Counted from the first letter of the stretch, positions 34,692 to 44,743 are shown. The stretch: DNA of 64,000 bases from Clostridium transplantifaecale (GCF_900626075.1 NZ_UYZY01000002.1:682001-746000), one strand, 5' to 3'. Numbers and translations: made by a program. Notes: generated by a model from the letters alone, not told the origin.

Positions 34692-36098
34692 TTATGCAGC
34701 CTTTACCTCTGTATTCTTAGTGCAAAGACTTACAATAATATAAGCAATGGCGGAAGGAATAACAGGGAAGACACCGCTTGGGATGATATTGCCAAGCGGG
34801 AAGACGATACCCGTCCAGCTTATAAGTACAGTGGCAACGCCCACGACGGAGGCTGCCACGGCGCCCATAGCCGTGCCGCGTTTCCAGGCCACACCGCCGA
34901 CGAACGGAACAAAGCAGGCGGCTGCCAGGAAGGAATATACGGAGTTAAGCAGACCTAAAATGCTGCTGGCGGACAGAGCCAGGGCAGTTGAGGTAACCAT
35001 GAAGCCGATGTTGACTCCCAGTGTGATTTTCTTTAACTGAGCCTCTGTTGGGTTTTTCTTAAGCGTACCCTGCCAGATATCGCGTGTTAATACGGTGGAC
35101 ATCGTGATCAGGCCGCAGTCGATAGTCGACATGCAGGCGGCCAGAACGGCGGCAATAATCAGTGCGCATACGACAGCGGGAAGTTCCATCAGGATAACAT
35201 CGAAGAAAGCGCTGTTTCCGGTGGCGCCGTATTTGAAGGAGCCGTAGGAACCGATGAAGGCGGGCATCAAAGCCAGCGGAATCATAACGAGGCAGGAGAA
35301 ATAACAGGCAACACGGGAAATCTTTGCACTCTTTGCGGAGTTAATACGCTGATAGGTCGGCTGATCGGTAACAATACCTAAGAGCAGAGGCAGCATCATG
35401 CCTGCAAAGCCGGCTGCGGACAGACCGCTGAAATCCAGTGATGAGCTTGCCAGAGTGCCGGCCTGGACAGCCGCGCTCATTTCACCGACAGCGCCCTTGC
35501 TGAACAGGACAAGCGTGGTGGAAACGAGACCAACCAGGATAACGCCGGTCTGGATAACGGAGGTGGCAAAAGCGCCCCAAAGTCCTGAGAGCTGAGAGTA
35601 CAGCAGAACGACTACTGCGATAGCGATAGCCCCCACATTGCCGGGAAGACCGAGTGCTTCGAACAGGGCCTTACCGGCCATAATCTGTCCGGCGATTAAG
35701 CCAATGGAGGAAATGGCGGTACTTAAGTCATAGATAGTACCCGGAATTTCGTTCTGATAGCGTTTACGTGTATAGTCTGTCATAGACATATAGCCGTTGT
35801 TGTAGATAAAGTTGTTCAGGAAAAGGGCGACTACGACTGTGGAGAGTGCACAGGCGATACCGTAGGCAGCGCCGGCCAGACCGCTGACAGCGCCCTCGGC
35901 AGCGCCGCCGACTACGAAGCCGTTGCCGATCTGTCCGCCGATAGCTCCGCCCATCAGAAGCAGCACGCCTGCGGAACGGCCCATGCTCAAATAGCCCTCA
36001 AAGTTACTTGCCTTACTGCGGCCCATCCATCCGATAACGACCATTGCCGCGAAATAAATGATCAGAACAATTACAATTGTAGGAATCATTGCATTCAT
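34692..36098 (-). CDS. Sodium:solute symporter family protein (second of two)
   Basis: A 468-residue SSS-family transporter with about 13 membrane helices. Key segments are GGAIGGQIGNGFVVGGAAEG near residue 45, ISSIGLIAGQIMAGKALFEALG and AAVLAACMSTIDCGLITMST. The start at ATG 36098 follows AAAGGAATG. It is directly downstream of the flavo-Fe-S enoate-reductase-like gene (71 bp gap) and co-oriented, suggesting that it imports that enzyme's substrate. Which organic anion or polyol is carried cannot be inferred from sequence. Confidence 0.88.
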   Translation of the reverse strand: MNAMIPTIVIVLIIYFAAMVVIGWMGRSKASNFEGYLSMGRSAGVLLLMGGAIGGQIGNGFVVGGAAEGAVSGLAGAAYGIACALSTVVVALFLNNFIYNNGYMSMTDYTRKRYQNEIPGTIYDLSTAISSIGLIAGQIMAGKALFEALGLPGNVGAIAIAVVVLLYSQLSGLWGAFATSVIQTGVILVGLVSTTLVLFSKGAVGEMSAAVQAGTLASSSLDFSGLSAAGFAGMMLPLLLGIVTDQPTYQRINSAKSAKISRVACYFSCLVMIPLALMPAFIGSYGSFKYGATGNSAFFDVILMELPAVVCALIIAAVLAACMSTIDCGLITMSTVLTRDIWQGTLKKNPTEAQLKKITLGVNIGFMVTSTALALSASSILGLLNSVYSFLAAACFVPFVGGVAWKRGTAMGAVAASVVGVATVLISWTGIVFPLGNIIPSGVFPVIPSAIAYIIVSLCTKNTEVKAA

Positions 36099-36169
36099 AA
36101 TATTACATTCCTTTCTGCCGTGTTGCACCATCGAACACGGTCTCCAGATTATTAGGATATATGTATTTT

Positions 36170-38119
36170 TTATTCGATGTAGGAACCTGCATCATAACCC
36201 TCATGAACGGCAAGCCGGACATTCCGGGCCTGTTTGCAGTCGCCGATCTTCCAGAATTCCGAAGCGCAGGAACGGAAGGATTCCGCCTCCTCCAGACATG
36301 GAGCCAGACCGGCTGCGATGATAATGGTATCAGCGGTAATTTTAATTTCTCTGCCGCTTTGCTCCGCCAGGACGCCGTCAGGAAGGATTTCCGTGCAGCG
36401 TGTGCCGGTTTGGGTGACCACGCCCAGCCGCTCCATTTCCAGGAGCACTGCCTCGTGGTGCAGATAGGGGGCATCGCGGCACAGCTCGGGTTTCATCTCA
36501 AGAACAGTCACATTCTTTCCAAGACCGCCGAGGACGATGCTCTCCTCACAACCGACCAGGCCTCCGCCCAAAATCACAACATTTTGGCCGATTTCTTCCA
36601 TGTGCTCATGCATGCCCACTGCGGAAACTACGTGTTCCAGCTCTACACCGGGAATCGGAGGAACGATGGGGGAAGCTCCGATGGCACAGACAATTGCGTC
36701 GGGTTTTATCTGCCGGGCCAGTTCCGGGGTCATGGCTGTGTTCAGCCTGACGGTAATTCCACGTTCTCCAACTCTTCGGATCAGTACCTGCATAAACTGA
36801 TCCAGCTTGTTTTTGAAAGACACATGTCTGGCAAAACGGATGGCGCCGCCGAGACAGTCCGATTTTTCAGCCAGGATAACCTGGTGTCCACGGTCTGCCA
36901 GAGTGATGGCTGCTTCCATGCCTGCGGGACCGCCGCCGATGACCAGAACCTTTTTTGGGGAAACGGCAGGGCGGACGTCTTTTTCGGTGTACTCCCGTCC
37001 GGCTACCGGATTGACCGAGCAGCGGACCAGGCGGGAAGAGTATTTTACGTAGGGAACAAAGGATTCGCTGATGCAGTTGTTGCAGCGGATACACGGGGTA
37101 ACGTCATAATCGCGCCCGTTTATCAGTTTACACGGCATCTGTGCGTCGGCAATAATGGAACGCCCCACGGCGATGACATCCGCCTTACCCTCGGCAAGCA
37201 CCTGTTCCATCAGTTTCGGGTCATCCAGTCCGCCTACCACGGCCACCGGAGTCTTTACCGCTTTTTTGATAGCTGCAGCAAATTCCACATTGACGCCGAA
37301 TGGGTGGAACATGCTGGGAACCATGTGCTGGTTGGTTTCGGGGTAGTGAAAGGTTCCGGCCGTGACATGAAGTAAATCCACTTTGCCGTCCAGCATCCTG
37401 GCGAATTCGACCTGATCCTCTATAGTCAGTCCGCCCTCCACCAGTTCGCTGCCGCTGAGTCGAAACTCGATCAACAGGTCTGGGCAGCGGCTGCGGATTG
37501 CATCCACTACCATGAGGGAAATTCTGGCCCGGTTTTCCAGGCTGCCGCCGAATTTATCGGTGCGGTGGTTATTCAGCGGGGAAAGGAACTCATGAAGCAG
37601 CCACCCGTGGCCGCCATGAACCATAACCATCTCCACACCGCCCAGATATGCGATTTCCGCAGCATCGGCAAAGCGTTTTACTATGTAGTTTATGGTCTCC
37701 TCGTCCAAGGCGGTGTAATCCTTGCCAAGGTGTCCGGGGGCATCACTGGGAGCCCAGATGGGACCGTCATAATATTCCGGATTGGCACGGCCGCCGGGAT
37801 GAAGGATCTCGATGGCAGGAATTGCATTATGGCGTTTGATGGCATCGGTAGCCAGGATCAGGGATGGCATAACCTCCGGATCGTCCAGAGCCAGGCACAG
37901 CAGATGGGAGATACCGGTTTTCAGATCGATGCGGGCCTCACCCATGTTGATGATGGCGGCTCCGCCTTTGGCCTTGCGTTCAAATATGGCAATATTGTCC
38001 GGGGTGAAGTGGGCCTGTGGCGTCAGATTAGACACCGATACAGGAGCCGCTTCAATTCGGTTTTTTAATACGGTGCGGCCAAGCCGCAGAGGCTGGAACA
38101 GCTGTGGATACGGACTCAT
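36170..38119 (-). CDS. BaiCD/2-enoate-reductase-like flavo-Fe-S oxidoreductase (1)
   Basis: A 649-residue enzyme of the 2,4-dienoyl-CoA reductase/BaiCD/BaiH group. An N-terminal old-yellow-enzyme FMN barrel (1 to about 350) carries HGGHGWLLHEFLSPLNNHRTD. A 4Fe-4S-binding set follows (CIRCNNCISE then RCSVNP), and a C-terminal FAD/NAD domain has two dinucleotide motifs (VIGGGPAGMEAA and VILGGGLVGCEE). It would use NADH to reduce an activated C=C bond through FMN. The ATG at 38119 follows GGAGAACTGCT. It is divergent from an AraC regulator and paired with a symporter. Bile-acid, steroid, aromatic or other enoate substrates are all possible. Confidence 0.85.
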   Translation of the reverse strand: MSPYPQLFQPLRLGRTVLKNRIEAAPVSVSNLTPQAHFTPDNIAIFERKAKGGAAIINMGEARIDLKTGISHLLCLALDDPEVMPSLILATDAIKRHNAIPAIEILHPGGRANPEYYDGPIWAPSDAPGHLGKDYTALDEETINYIVKRFADAAEIAYLGGVEMVMVHGGHGWLLHEFLSPLNNHRTDKFGGSLENRARISLMVVDAIRSRCPDLLIEFRLSGSELVEGGLTIEDQVEFARMLDGKVDLLHVTAGTFHYPETNQHMVPSMFHPFGVNVEFAAAIKKAVKTPVAVVGGLDDPKLMEQVLAEGKADVIAVGRSIIADAQMPCKLINGRDYDVTPCIRCNNCISESFVPYVKYSSRLVRCSVNPVAGREYTEKDVRPAVSPKKVLVIGGGPAGMEAAITLADRGHQVILAEKSDCLGGAIRFARHVSFKNKLDQFMQVLIRRVGERGITVRLNTAMTPELARQIKPDAIVCAIGASPIVPPIPGVELEHVVSAVGMHEHMEEIGQNVVILGGGLVGCEESIVLGGLGKNVTVLEMKPELCRDAPYLHHEAVLLEMERLGVVTQTGTRCTEILPDGVLAEQSGREIKITADTIIIAAGLAPCLEEAESFRSCASEFWKIGDCKQARNVRLAVHEGYDAGSYIE

Positions 38120-38449
38120 AGCAGTTCTCCTTTCACGTGACCCTCGTTTCATTGGCTGAGGGTATATTGGAATAATTTGATTGCGGCACAGAAAAAAGCT
38201 TATTGATATTATAATCGGGTAAAGTGAAAAAGTAATTCAACAATTCTGACGAATAATTTAATAATTTTGACATTAGAGCGAAGAATGAGAACGCCGCCTT
38301 ACAATGCTATCCTCCCATCTCAACTATCCGATAAGCTCCTCTATGGGCTTGTGTTAACATCCAAAATTTGATAAAATTTAAACAAATAGATTGATTAAAA
38401 ATAACTGTAACCCAGAAGCCGGTTTTACCGGGAAAGGTAGGTAGATGTT
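38120..38449. promoter_or_regulatory. Divergent promoter region between flavoenzyme and AraC genes
   Basis: This 330-bp AT-rich gap holds the leftward promoter (a TATAAT reads on the minus strand at 38208-38213; the -35 is unclear) and the AraC start signals (AGGTAGG before the GTG). I see no gene. Paired ACAATTCTGACG/TAATTTTGACA motifs near 38249-38273 could be AraC half-sites. Confidence 0.4.
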
Positions 38450-39829
38450 GTGGATAAAACAAAAATGATTCCCATGTCGCTGGACTATTGGAAAGGTTAT
38501 ATCACGCTGTATCACGTACTGGCCTGCGAGCTGTCTTACAGCCTGATCTACAACAATATCCGCCCGGACAAGGTGGGGGATGCCCTGGCTACCGTAGGCC
38601 TGGACACGCTTCCCAACCGTTTTCTTTTGATCCAGGTGGATGACTACTATAATTTCAGCAGCAAGATGCATATCACCCAGGAATTTTTTCAAAAGACCGC
38701 CCTTATCAATATGCTTCGGGAAAGCATGGATAACATGGGCCTGAAGGGATTTATGGCCAATCTGGTAGGCCTTGACAAGCTGATCTGTTTTTTATGCTGC
38801 CCGGAGTGGGAGGGAGCGGAGATTTATGCTCAACTGTCCCGCGTGGCGGAGGCATTAAAGAAAGAGATCAGAACCAGAAGCGCCTACACCATTTCGGTCT
38901 GCATCAGTCAGCAGTGCCGCCGTCTTGGCCAGTATTCCCAGATGTATCCCAGGATGGATTTGGCTCTGAATAAAAGCTATTTTTCCGGAAAAGAAGTCAC
39001 AATGCTGCTGGAAAACATGGAGCTGGAGATGAAGGAGCCGGAGGAGATTGACTTAAACCGGTATTATCCCGAACTGCTGGCTGCTTTTGCACGGCGCAAC
39101 CGGGAACAACTGGAAGGCGTGCTTCAGGAGATGGTGCGCGCCCTTCTGGAGGGAATGACGCGGCCGCAGAAGGCAAAGGTGGAAATGCTCCGCCTGGTGC
39201 AGCGCATCGGAGACTACTGTGTGCGGTGCGGCATCCCGGAGAACTGGATGCAGCGCAGAAGTGATACAGCTATGTCACGCATCCTCTCGTGCAGCTTTGT
39301 GGCGGATACGAGGAGCTGTTTCCTGGAGTTTTACGACGAGGTGACCCAGGCGCTGGAGGAACACGGCTCCGACGAGGAATATTCGTTCAAAATTCCGGTC
39401 TCCGAATATATCGATACCCACTATATGGAGAATATCAGGCTGGGGTATCTGGCGGATATGATGGGATTCAGCGAGGGGCATTTTGCCAGGATTTTCAGGA
39501 AAGAGTTCGGTGTGACATTCGTCCAGTATCTGACGGAGTGCAGGATCCAGCGAAGTAAAGAACTGCTGGCAGATACATGTATTCCTATTGAGCAGATTGC
39601 CTACCGGGTGGGGTTGAACAGCTACAGCTATTTTTGCACCTGCTTTAAGAGATCCTGCGGCATGTCCCCCGGCGCATTCCGGGCTGGTACGGCCTTGCAG
39701 GATGAAAAGGAGGGAACGGAGAAGGATGAGACAAAAAGGAATGGGCGAAAGGAAGATGGAACAGAAACCGGGCGGACAGAAATGAACGAAACGGTCTGTC
39801 CCAATGAAAAAGTTGATTATTTTAAATAA
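38450..39829 (+). CDS. AraC-family transcriptional regulator
   Basis: A 459-residue regulator. The long N-terminal region (1 to about 310) looks like the soluble helical sensor found in PocR/YesN-type Firmicute AraC proteins, with no membrane helix. The C-terminal double helix-turn-helix (about 325-420) reads IRLGYLADMMGFSEGHFARI and later IEQIAYRVGLNSYSYFCTCF. A very charged Glu/Lys/Thr tail follows (about 425-459). It starts at a GTG behind AGGTAGGTAGATGTT. It sits between the two enoate-reductase-like genes and probably activates both. Confidence 0.88.
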   Translation: MDKTKMIPMSLDYWKGYITLYHVLACELSYSLIYNNIRPDKVGDALATVGLDTLPNRFLLIQVDDYYNFSSKMHITQEFFQKTALINMLRESMDNMGLKGFMANLVGLDKLICFLCCPEWEGAEIYAQLSRVAEALKKEIRTRSAYTISVCISQQCRRLGQYSQMYPRMDLALNKSYFSGKEVTMLLENMELEMKEPEEIDLNRYYPELLAAFARRNREQLEGVLQEMVRALLEGMTRPQKAKVEMLRLVQRIGDYCVRCGIPENWMQRRSDTAMSRILSCSFVADTRSCFLEFYDEVTQALEEHGSDEEYSFKIPVSEYIDTHYMENIRLGYLADMMGFSEGHFARIFRKEFGVTFVQYLTECRIQRSKELLADTCIPIEQIAYRVGLNSYSYFCTCFKRSCGMSPGAFRAGTALQDEKEGTEKDETKRNGRKEDGTETGRTEMNETVCPNEKVDYFK

Positions 39830-39997
39830 AATGTTTGAAAATTGAATAACATTTGATGCGGTAAGTTGTTAGTATGTACATATTGGCACAGAGAAAAAAG
39901 CGAATTTTTAAGTACAGAAAATTTGACGGAGCGGATTAGGTCCGCTCCTGGATTATGATGCTTCAGACTGATACCCTGAAGAGAAGAGGAGGCCATT

Positions 39998-41956
39998 ATG
40001 TCCAATTATCCGCATCTTTTTGCGCCCATCCGTGTGCGCAATGTTTACATTAAAAACCGTGTTGAATCGGCTCCCATGTCCGCCAGCGGCGAAGTTCCGT
40101 TCTATACCCGCGAGGCCTATGAGATGTACAATTCCATCGCCAAAGGGGGCGCAGGTATCGTCACTCTGGGTGAGGCAGGCGTTCACAGCCTGACGGATCA
40201 TGCCCATCCCGCCATGCCGCATCTGGATGACGAGAATCTTCTTCCGTCCCTGATTCAGACCGTGGACACCGTACATAAGTGGGGAGCGCTTGCATCGATT
40301 GAGCTGACCCATTCCGGCTGCCGCGCAAAAGGAGCGTTCCTGGCCGAGGGCGGTTATGTCATCGGGCCGAGCCCCATGGAGGAAAACCTCTATGGCGATA
40401 AGGTCATCGAGATGGATGAAGACATGATGAATGAGATTGCCGACGCCTATGCGCAGGCTGCCTATATGGCCGAGTTTGCAGGCTGTGATATGGTAAATAT
40501 CCATGGAGGCCACGGCTGGCTCATCAGCCAGTTCCTGTCCGACTTAAATAACCACCGTACCGATAAATACGGCGGTTCCATCGAGAATAAAGCCCGTTTT
40601 CCACTGATGATCGTAGACCGAATCCGGCAGAAATGTCCGAACCTGATCATCGAATTCCGCTTAAGCGGCGTTGAAGAGACCGAGGGAGGCATTACCATTG
40701 ACGAGACCGTGGAATTTGCCAAAATGCTGGACGGAAAGGTAGATATTATCCATGTTTCCGCAGCCACTTTCCACGATACGGGATCCGCATCCCGCATGTT
40801 CCCGACCGTGTTCTATCCAAGAGGCTGCAACGTAGAAAATGCGTCAAAAATTAAAGCCGTAGTGAAAAATTCGCTTGTGTCCGTAGTGGGCGGAATCAAC
40901 GATCCTGAATTTATGGAGGATGCCCTCGCCGATGGAAAAGCCGACTTTGTAGTAGTGGGACGTCAGTTTATCGCCGATCCTGACTGGGTTGTAAAAGCGC
41001 GTACGGGCAGAGCCGATGAGATCAGCAAATGTATCCGCTGCGAGACATGTATCAGCGCCGGATTCATCCCTCATGTTCCGTTCTCCTCCGGTGTACTCCG
41101 CTGCAGTGTTAATCCTGCGTGGGGACGCGAGTATGAGAACACCCGCAAAGAGGAAAAGCCGGAACGTCTGAAAAAAGTACTGGTAGCAGGCGGAGGACCG
41201 GGAGGCATGGAAGCGGCGATGACGGCGGCACGCCGCGGCCATACGGTGATTCTCTGTGAGAAGAGCGATCACCTGGCGGCCAATCTGGACTACGCAAAAC
41301 AGATTTCATTTAAACATGATATTGTGGATTTCCTGAAATCCATGGTGGTAAGAGTCCAGCGCACTCCTAATCTGGAAATCCGCCTTGATACGGAAGTGAC
41401 TGAGGAACTGATCCGCGCCGAGAAGCCGGATGTAATTATTGCAGCCTGTGGTTCAGAACCCATCACGCCGCCTATTCCGGGACTGGACCGCCCGATTGTC
41501 CACCATATCACCGACCTGTACAGGAAACATCTTTCCGTAGGGAAAAAGGTCGTGGTAATCGGCGGCGGCCTGGCAGGATGCGAAGAGGGCCTTGGCCTTG
41601 CATGGGAAGGGCATGACGTCACCATCGTGGAGATGAAGGATGGCCTGGCAAAAGACGCTCCTTACATCCACTGGCGCCATCTGCTTACCAAGCTGAATGA
41701 ATCCGTTCACTCCTACTGCTCCGCCAGGGTACTTTCCGTGGAGGAGAACGGTGTGAAAATCGTGGATGCCGAAGGAACGGAACAGCTGTTAGAGGCCGAC
41801 ACCGTTCTGGTTGCCGCCGGTATGCGCGGCACTTCCGAGCGTTTCGACAGCTGGCATGATCTGGCCGACGAAGTGATTGTTGTGGGCGACTGCCGCAAAG
41901 CTTCCAAGATTCTGGAGGCCATGAGAACCGGTTACTGCGCCGGAATGACGATATAA
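39998..41956 (+). CDS. BaiCD/2-enoate-reductase-like flavo-Fe-S oxidoreductase (2)
   Basis: A 652-residue paralogue of the enzyme at 36170-38119 with the same layout: FMN barrel with HGGHGWLISQFLSDLNNHRTD, Fe-S cysteines in CIRCETCISA and RCSVNP, then FAD/NAD motifs VAGGGPGGMEAA and VIGGGLAGCEEG. The last part (WEGHDVTIVEMKDGLAKDAP) is well conserved. It should reduce an unsaturated carbonyl or acyl substrate with NADH. GAAGAGAAGAGGAGG lies before the ATG. It faces away from its paralogue with the AraC gene between, suggesting two steps, or two stereospecific reductions, of one catabolic route (inferred). Confidence 0.85.
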   Translation: MSNYPHLFAPIRVRNVYIKNRVESAPMSASGEVPFYTREAYEMYNSIAKGGAGIVTLGEAGVHSLTDHAHPAMPHLDDENLLPSLIQTVDTVHKWGALASIELTHSGCRAKGAFLAEGGYVIGPSPMEENLYGDKVIEMDEDMMNEIADAYAQAAYMAEFAGCDMVNIHGGHGWLISQFLSDLNNHRTDKYGGSIENKARFPLMIVDRIRQKCPNLIIEFRLSGVEETEGGITIDETVEFAKMLDGKVDIIHVSAATFHDTGSASRMFPTVFYPRGCNVENASKIKAVVKNSLVSVVGGINDPEFMEDALADGKADFVVVGRQFIADPDWVVKARTGRADEISKCIRCETCISAGFIPHVPFSSGVLRCSVNPAWGREYENTRKEEKPERLKKVLVAGGGPGGMEAAMTAARRGHTVILCEKSDHLAANLDYAKQISFKHDIVDFLKSMVVRVQRTPNLEIRLDTEVTEELIRAEKPDVIIAACGSEPITPPIPGLDRPIVHHITDLYRKHLSVGKKVVVIGGGLAGCEEGLGLAWEGHDVTIVEMKDGLAKDAPYIHWRHLLTKLNESVHSYCSARVLSVEENGVKIVDAEGTEQLLEADTVLVAAGMRGTSERFDSWHDLADEVIVVGDCRKASKILEAMRTGYCAGMTI

Positions 41957-42007
41957 AAATTTTCTGGAATAACCCGTATGTACCGCATATAAGCGGCTAC
42001 AGATGAT

Positions 42008-42049
42008 AAAAGGGCCGGACTTTGTTTAACTGCAAAGTCCGGCCCTTTT
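42008..42049. terminator. Bidirectional terminator between convergent genes
   Basis: AAAAGGGCCGGACTTTG (42008-42024) pairs perfectly over 17 bp with CAAAGTCCGGCCCTTTT (42033-42049). Confidence 0.94.
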
Positions 42050-42093
42050 GCCGACCGGTGAGGAAGCACATATTCAGCTTATGTTTTACTTAA

Positions 42094-43008
42094 TCATTCT
42101 TCATTCAAATAGCTGAGTTCTGCTTCTAATAGTTCAAGAAATCGCGGCAGAATCGGGTTTAATTTGGACTCTGATGATATCAGATATCCCAATTCCATGG
42201 TTGCGCCCGGAATCGGGATGCTGACCCAGTCAAGCTGTGCAACACGCCTTGGCGGCAGCTTGACACCGATGCTGTAAGCTTGTGTATTCAGTACCAGAAA
42301 GCTGCGTATCTGGGCTGAATCGACCATAATTACTCTCTGGGGATTGACAAAAGAGAAGATCTGCTTATGCTGGAACGGAGTGTTGCTTTTTTGGCTGTTT
42401 CCGTAATCCACCAGAGGATAACGGTAAAGTTTTTCAAAATCAAATGGCTCATTCTTCAAAAGCAGTGGATGGTCTTTGGATAAATTGATGTTGCACTGCA
42501 GGGTGTGCAGGGGAGTGTACAGCAGGCCGCGGGCAGCGAGATATTCCCGATAAGAAGGCGTGAAGGTGTCCATTCCCACTATAAATGCTATATCACATTC
42601 GCCCCTGGCCAATTGATCTGTCGCAAGCTCTCCCCTGAGCTGTGACAGGGTGAGACAGTAATGATGCGCCGCCTGGAGTTCCAGGCAGAGCTGGCTGAAC
42701 GCATAGTCAACCGGAGCATAGCTGCAATTGATGACAGAGAAACGATTGAGATGTTCTTCACTGGAAATATCCTGGATCTGCTCCAGTTGGTAAATAATGG
42801 AGCGGGCATGTTCCAGAAAGGTAACGCCCTTTTCTGTGAAGGTAACGCCGCTGGAAGCGCGTGTGAACATCTTATATCCCAGTTCATCCTCCAACGATTT
42901 TACAGCCCGTGATAGATTGGGCTGGGACAAAAATAAATTTTTAGCCGCCTGGGAAATTGAACCGGTTCTGTAGATTTCCAGTACATATCGGATTTGCTGA
43001 ATCTTCAT
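42094..43008 (-). CDS. LysR-family transcriptional regulator
   Basis: A 304-residue LysR protein. The N-terminal helix-turn-helix is classic (IRYVLEIYRTGSISQAAKNLFLSQPNLSRAVKSLE), and the C-terminal substrate-binding domain runs from about residue 90. It is divergent from the M20 hydrolase gene and a TGTAT-N6-ATACA box sits just upstream of its start, the normal layout for a LysR activator controlling the divergent operon while repressing itself. The inducer is probably the substrate of the hydrolase/transporter pair. Confidence 0.9.
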   Translation of the reverse strand: MKIQQIRYVLEIYRTGSISQAAKNLFLSQPNLSRAVKSLEDELGYKMFTRASSGVTFTEKGVTFLEHARSIIYQLEQIQDISSEEHLNRFSVINCSYAPVDYAFSQLCLELQAAHHYCLTLSQLRGELATDQLARGECDIAFIVGMDTFTPSYREYLAARGLLYTPLHTLQCNINLSKDHPLLLKNEPFDFEKLYRYPLVDYGNSQKSNTPFQHKQIFSFVNPQRVIMVDSAQIRSFLVLNTQAYSIGVKLPPRRVAQLDWVSIPIPGATMELGYLISSESKLNPILPRFLELLEAELSYLNEE

Positions 43009-43031
43009 CTGTGACCCCCCATATCAAAATC

Positions 43032-43086
43032 TGTATACCTGCATACAAAACATATATTTTTCAGTAAAAAAAAGCCATAGTATAAT
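43032..43086 (+). promoter_or_regulatory. LysR box and divergent promoter
   Basis: TGTATACCTGCATACA (43032-43047) is a dyad of the T-N11-A type. To its right, TTTTCA (43058-43063) and TATAAT (43081-43086), 17 bp apart, form the promoter of the hydrolase operon. The box lies immediately upstream of the -35. Confidence 0.7.
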
Positions 43087-43234
43087 GAGCCTATGGTCAG
43101 TTCCAAAAGATTACACAGCTTTATAATCTTGCGGGCAGACCTGTAATTCATTATATCAGGAAAACGGAGAATTTGTAGATTTTTTAATCACAATGATTAT
43201 CCTGAAATGTAAATGTGAAAATGGGAGGTTACAA

Positions 43235-44728
43235 ATGGACAAATGGAAAGCAGTGCAGGAAGTAGACCGGCAGGCAGACATGTTTTGCCGCATTAGCGAT
43301 GAGATCTGGGAGCATCCGGAACTCAGATTCGAAGAATACGTATCGGCGCAAATCCTTAAAACGGCATTAGAGGAATTGGGATTTGAACTGTCTGATCATC
43401 TCGCCGGTCTTGAAACTGCCTTTTGCGGCAGATATGGGAGCGGCCATCCGGTGATTGGGATTCTGGGAGAATTTGATGCTCTGTCGAATCTGAGCCAGAA
43501 AGCGGACTGTACAGAACCCAGCCCGCTGGTTCCCTCTGGAAATGGACATGGTTGCGGGCACAATAATCTGGGGGCCGGATCTCTTGCAGCGGCAGCAGCC
43601 ATTAAAAAATATCTGGAGGAGAGCAAAAATCCGGGCACAGTTATCTACTTTGGATGTCCCGGAGAAGAAGGGGGAGGCGGAAAGACCGTCATGGCCCGTC
43701 AAGGGATATTTGAGGAACTGGACTGTGCACTTACCTGGCATCCCAACGATATTAACAATGTCTGGACGGGAAGCTCGCTGGCCAATGTTCAGGTTCACTA
43801 TTATTTTAAGGGCATAGCAGCTCATGCCGCCGCCTGTCCTCACCTGGGCCGGAGCGCCCTGGATGGCCTTACGCTTATGAATACAGGGGTACAATTCCTG
43901 CGGGAGCATATCATCCCGGAAGCGCGCATCCACTATTCCGTCCTGAATACGGGAAGCGTTTCTCCTAATGTAGTACAGGCGGAAACGGAAGCTCTCTATC
44001 TGATCCGTGCTCCAAAGAGTGAACAGGTAAAAGAACTCTATCAGCGGGTATGCGATATCGCAGAGGGAGCGGCGCTGATGACGGGAACTACCGTCAGCTA
44101 TTACATTGAAAAAGGTTATGCTGAAATTGTTCCCAACCATACGTTGGCCCGCTGTTTGTATGATAACATGGAACAGATTCCTCTTCCGACCTATACAGAG
44201 GAAGAAAAAGCCTATGCGAGGGCGATGAGGGCCGTTAATCCAAGATACGTAAAACTGTCGGAACGGTTAAAAGGCGTACTTGGGGAAAAGGGCGGCGCGC
44301 TTGGAGTGCCCCACGACGGCGAGGATGTCAGTGAATTCCTTTTTCCATATACGCCGAGCGATCGGGCGCTGTCCGGTTCTTCCGATGTAGGCGACGTAAG
44401 CTACATCTGTCCGGTATCACAAATCGTAGCCGCCACAGTGGCGCTGGATACGGCTGCCCATTCATGGCAGCAAGTGGCACAGGGTAAAAGCTCGATTGCA
44501 CATAAGGGTATGCTCTATGCCGGAAAGGTCCTGGCAGCCGCGGCCATTGACCTTTTTGAAAATCCGGAGCTTCTAAGGAAGGCTAAAACAGAACAGAAAA
44601 ACCGTTTAGGAGATCGCAGCTACCTTCCATTAAAGGAACTGTGTGAACAGGCGGATAAGAAGACTGGGAAACAGGCAGATAAGCAGGACAGGGAACCAGT
44701 GGCCATTTCCGGCAGTGGTGCGTCATAA
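43235..44728 (+). CDS. M20-family amidohydrolase (AbgB-like)
   Basis: A 497-residue zinc-dependent amidohydrolase of the M20 family, closest in pattern to the p-aminobenzoyl-glutamate hydrolase subunit AbgB. Metal and catalytic segments are GILGEFDALS, GNGHGCGHNN and PGEEGGGGKT, and the dimerisation domain starts near YYFKGIAAHAA. These enzymes remove amino acids or acyl groups from amide conjugates. The start ATG 43235 follows GGGAGG; a frame reaching 43193 has no such site. It is co-transcribed with a GPH transporter 15 bp downstream. The true conjugate is unknown. Confidence 0.85.
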   Translation: MDKWKAVQEVDRQADMFCRISDEIWEHPELRFEEYVSAQILKTALEELGFELSDHLAGLETAFCGRYGSGHPVIGILGEFDALSNLSQKADCTEPSPLVPSGNGHGCGHNNLGAGSLAAAAAIKKYLEESKNPGTVIYFGCPGEEGGGGKTVMARQGIFEELDCALTWHPNDINNVWTGSSLANVQVHYYFKGIAAHAAACPHLGRSALDGLTLMNTGVQFLREHIIPEARIHYSVLNTGSVSPNVVQAETEALYLIRAPKSEQVKELYQRVCDIAEGAALMTGTTVSYYIEKGYAEIVPNHTLARCLYDNMEQIPLPTYTEEEKAYARAMRAVNPRYVKLSERLKGVLGEKGGALGVPHDGEDVSEFLFPYTPSDRALSGSSDVGDVSYICPVSQIVAATVALDTAAHSWQQVAQGKSSIAHKGMLYAGKVLAAAAIDLFENPELLRKAKTEQKNRLGDRSYLPLKELCEQADKKTGKQADKQDREPVAISGSGAS

Positions 44729-44743
44729 GAGAGGGGAGTTACC

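Noticed and set aside
36161..37375. 404-codon plus-strand open frame
   Set aside because: It is antisense to the flavo-Fe-S oxidoreductase, has no ribosome-binding site and no recognisable protein pattern; GC-rich coding DNA often opens such frames.
33173..41956. Bile-acid 7-dehydroxylation (bai) operon
   Set aside because: Only BaiCD/BaiH-like reductases are present; there is no CoA ligase, dehydratase or BaiG-type transporter, and the transporters are of the SSS family.
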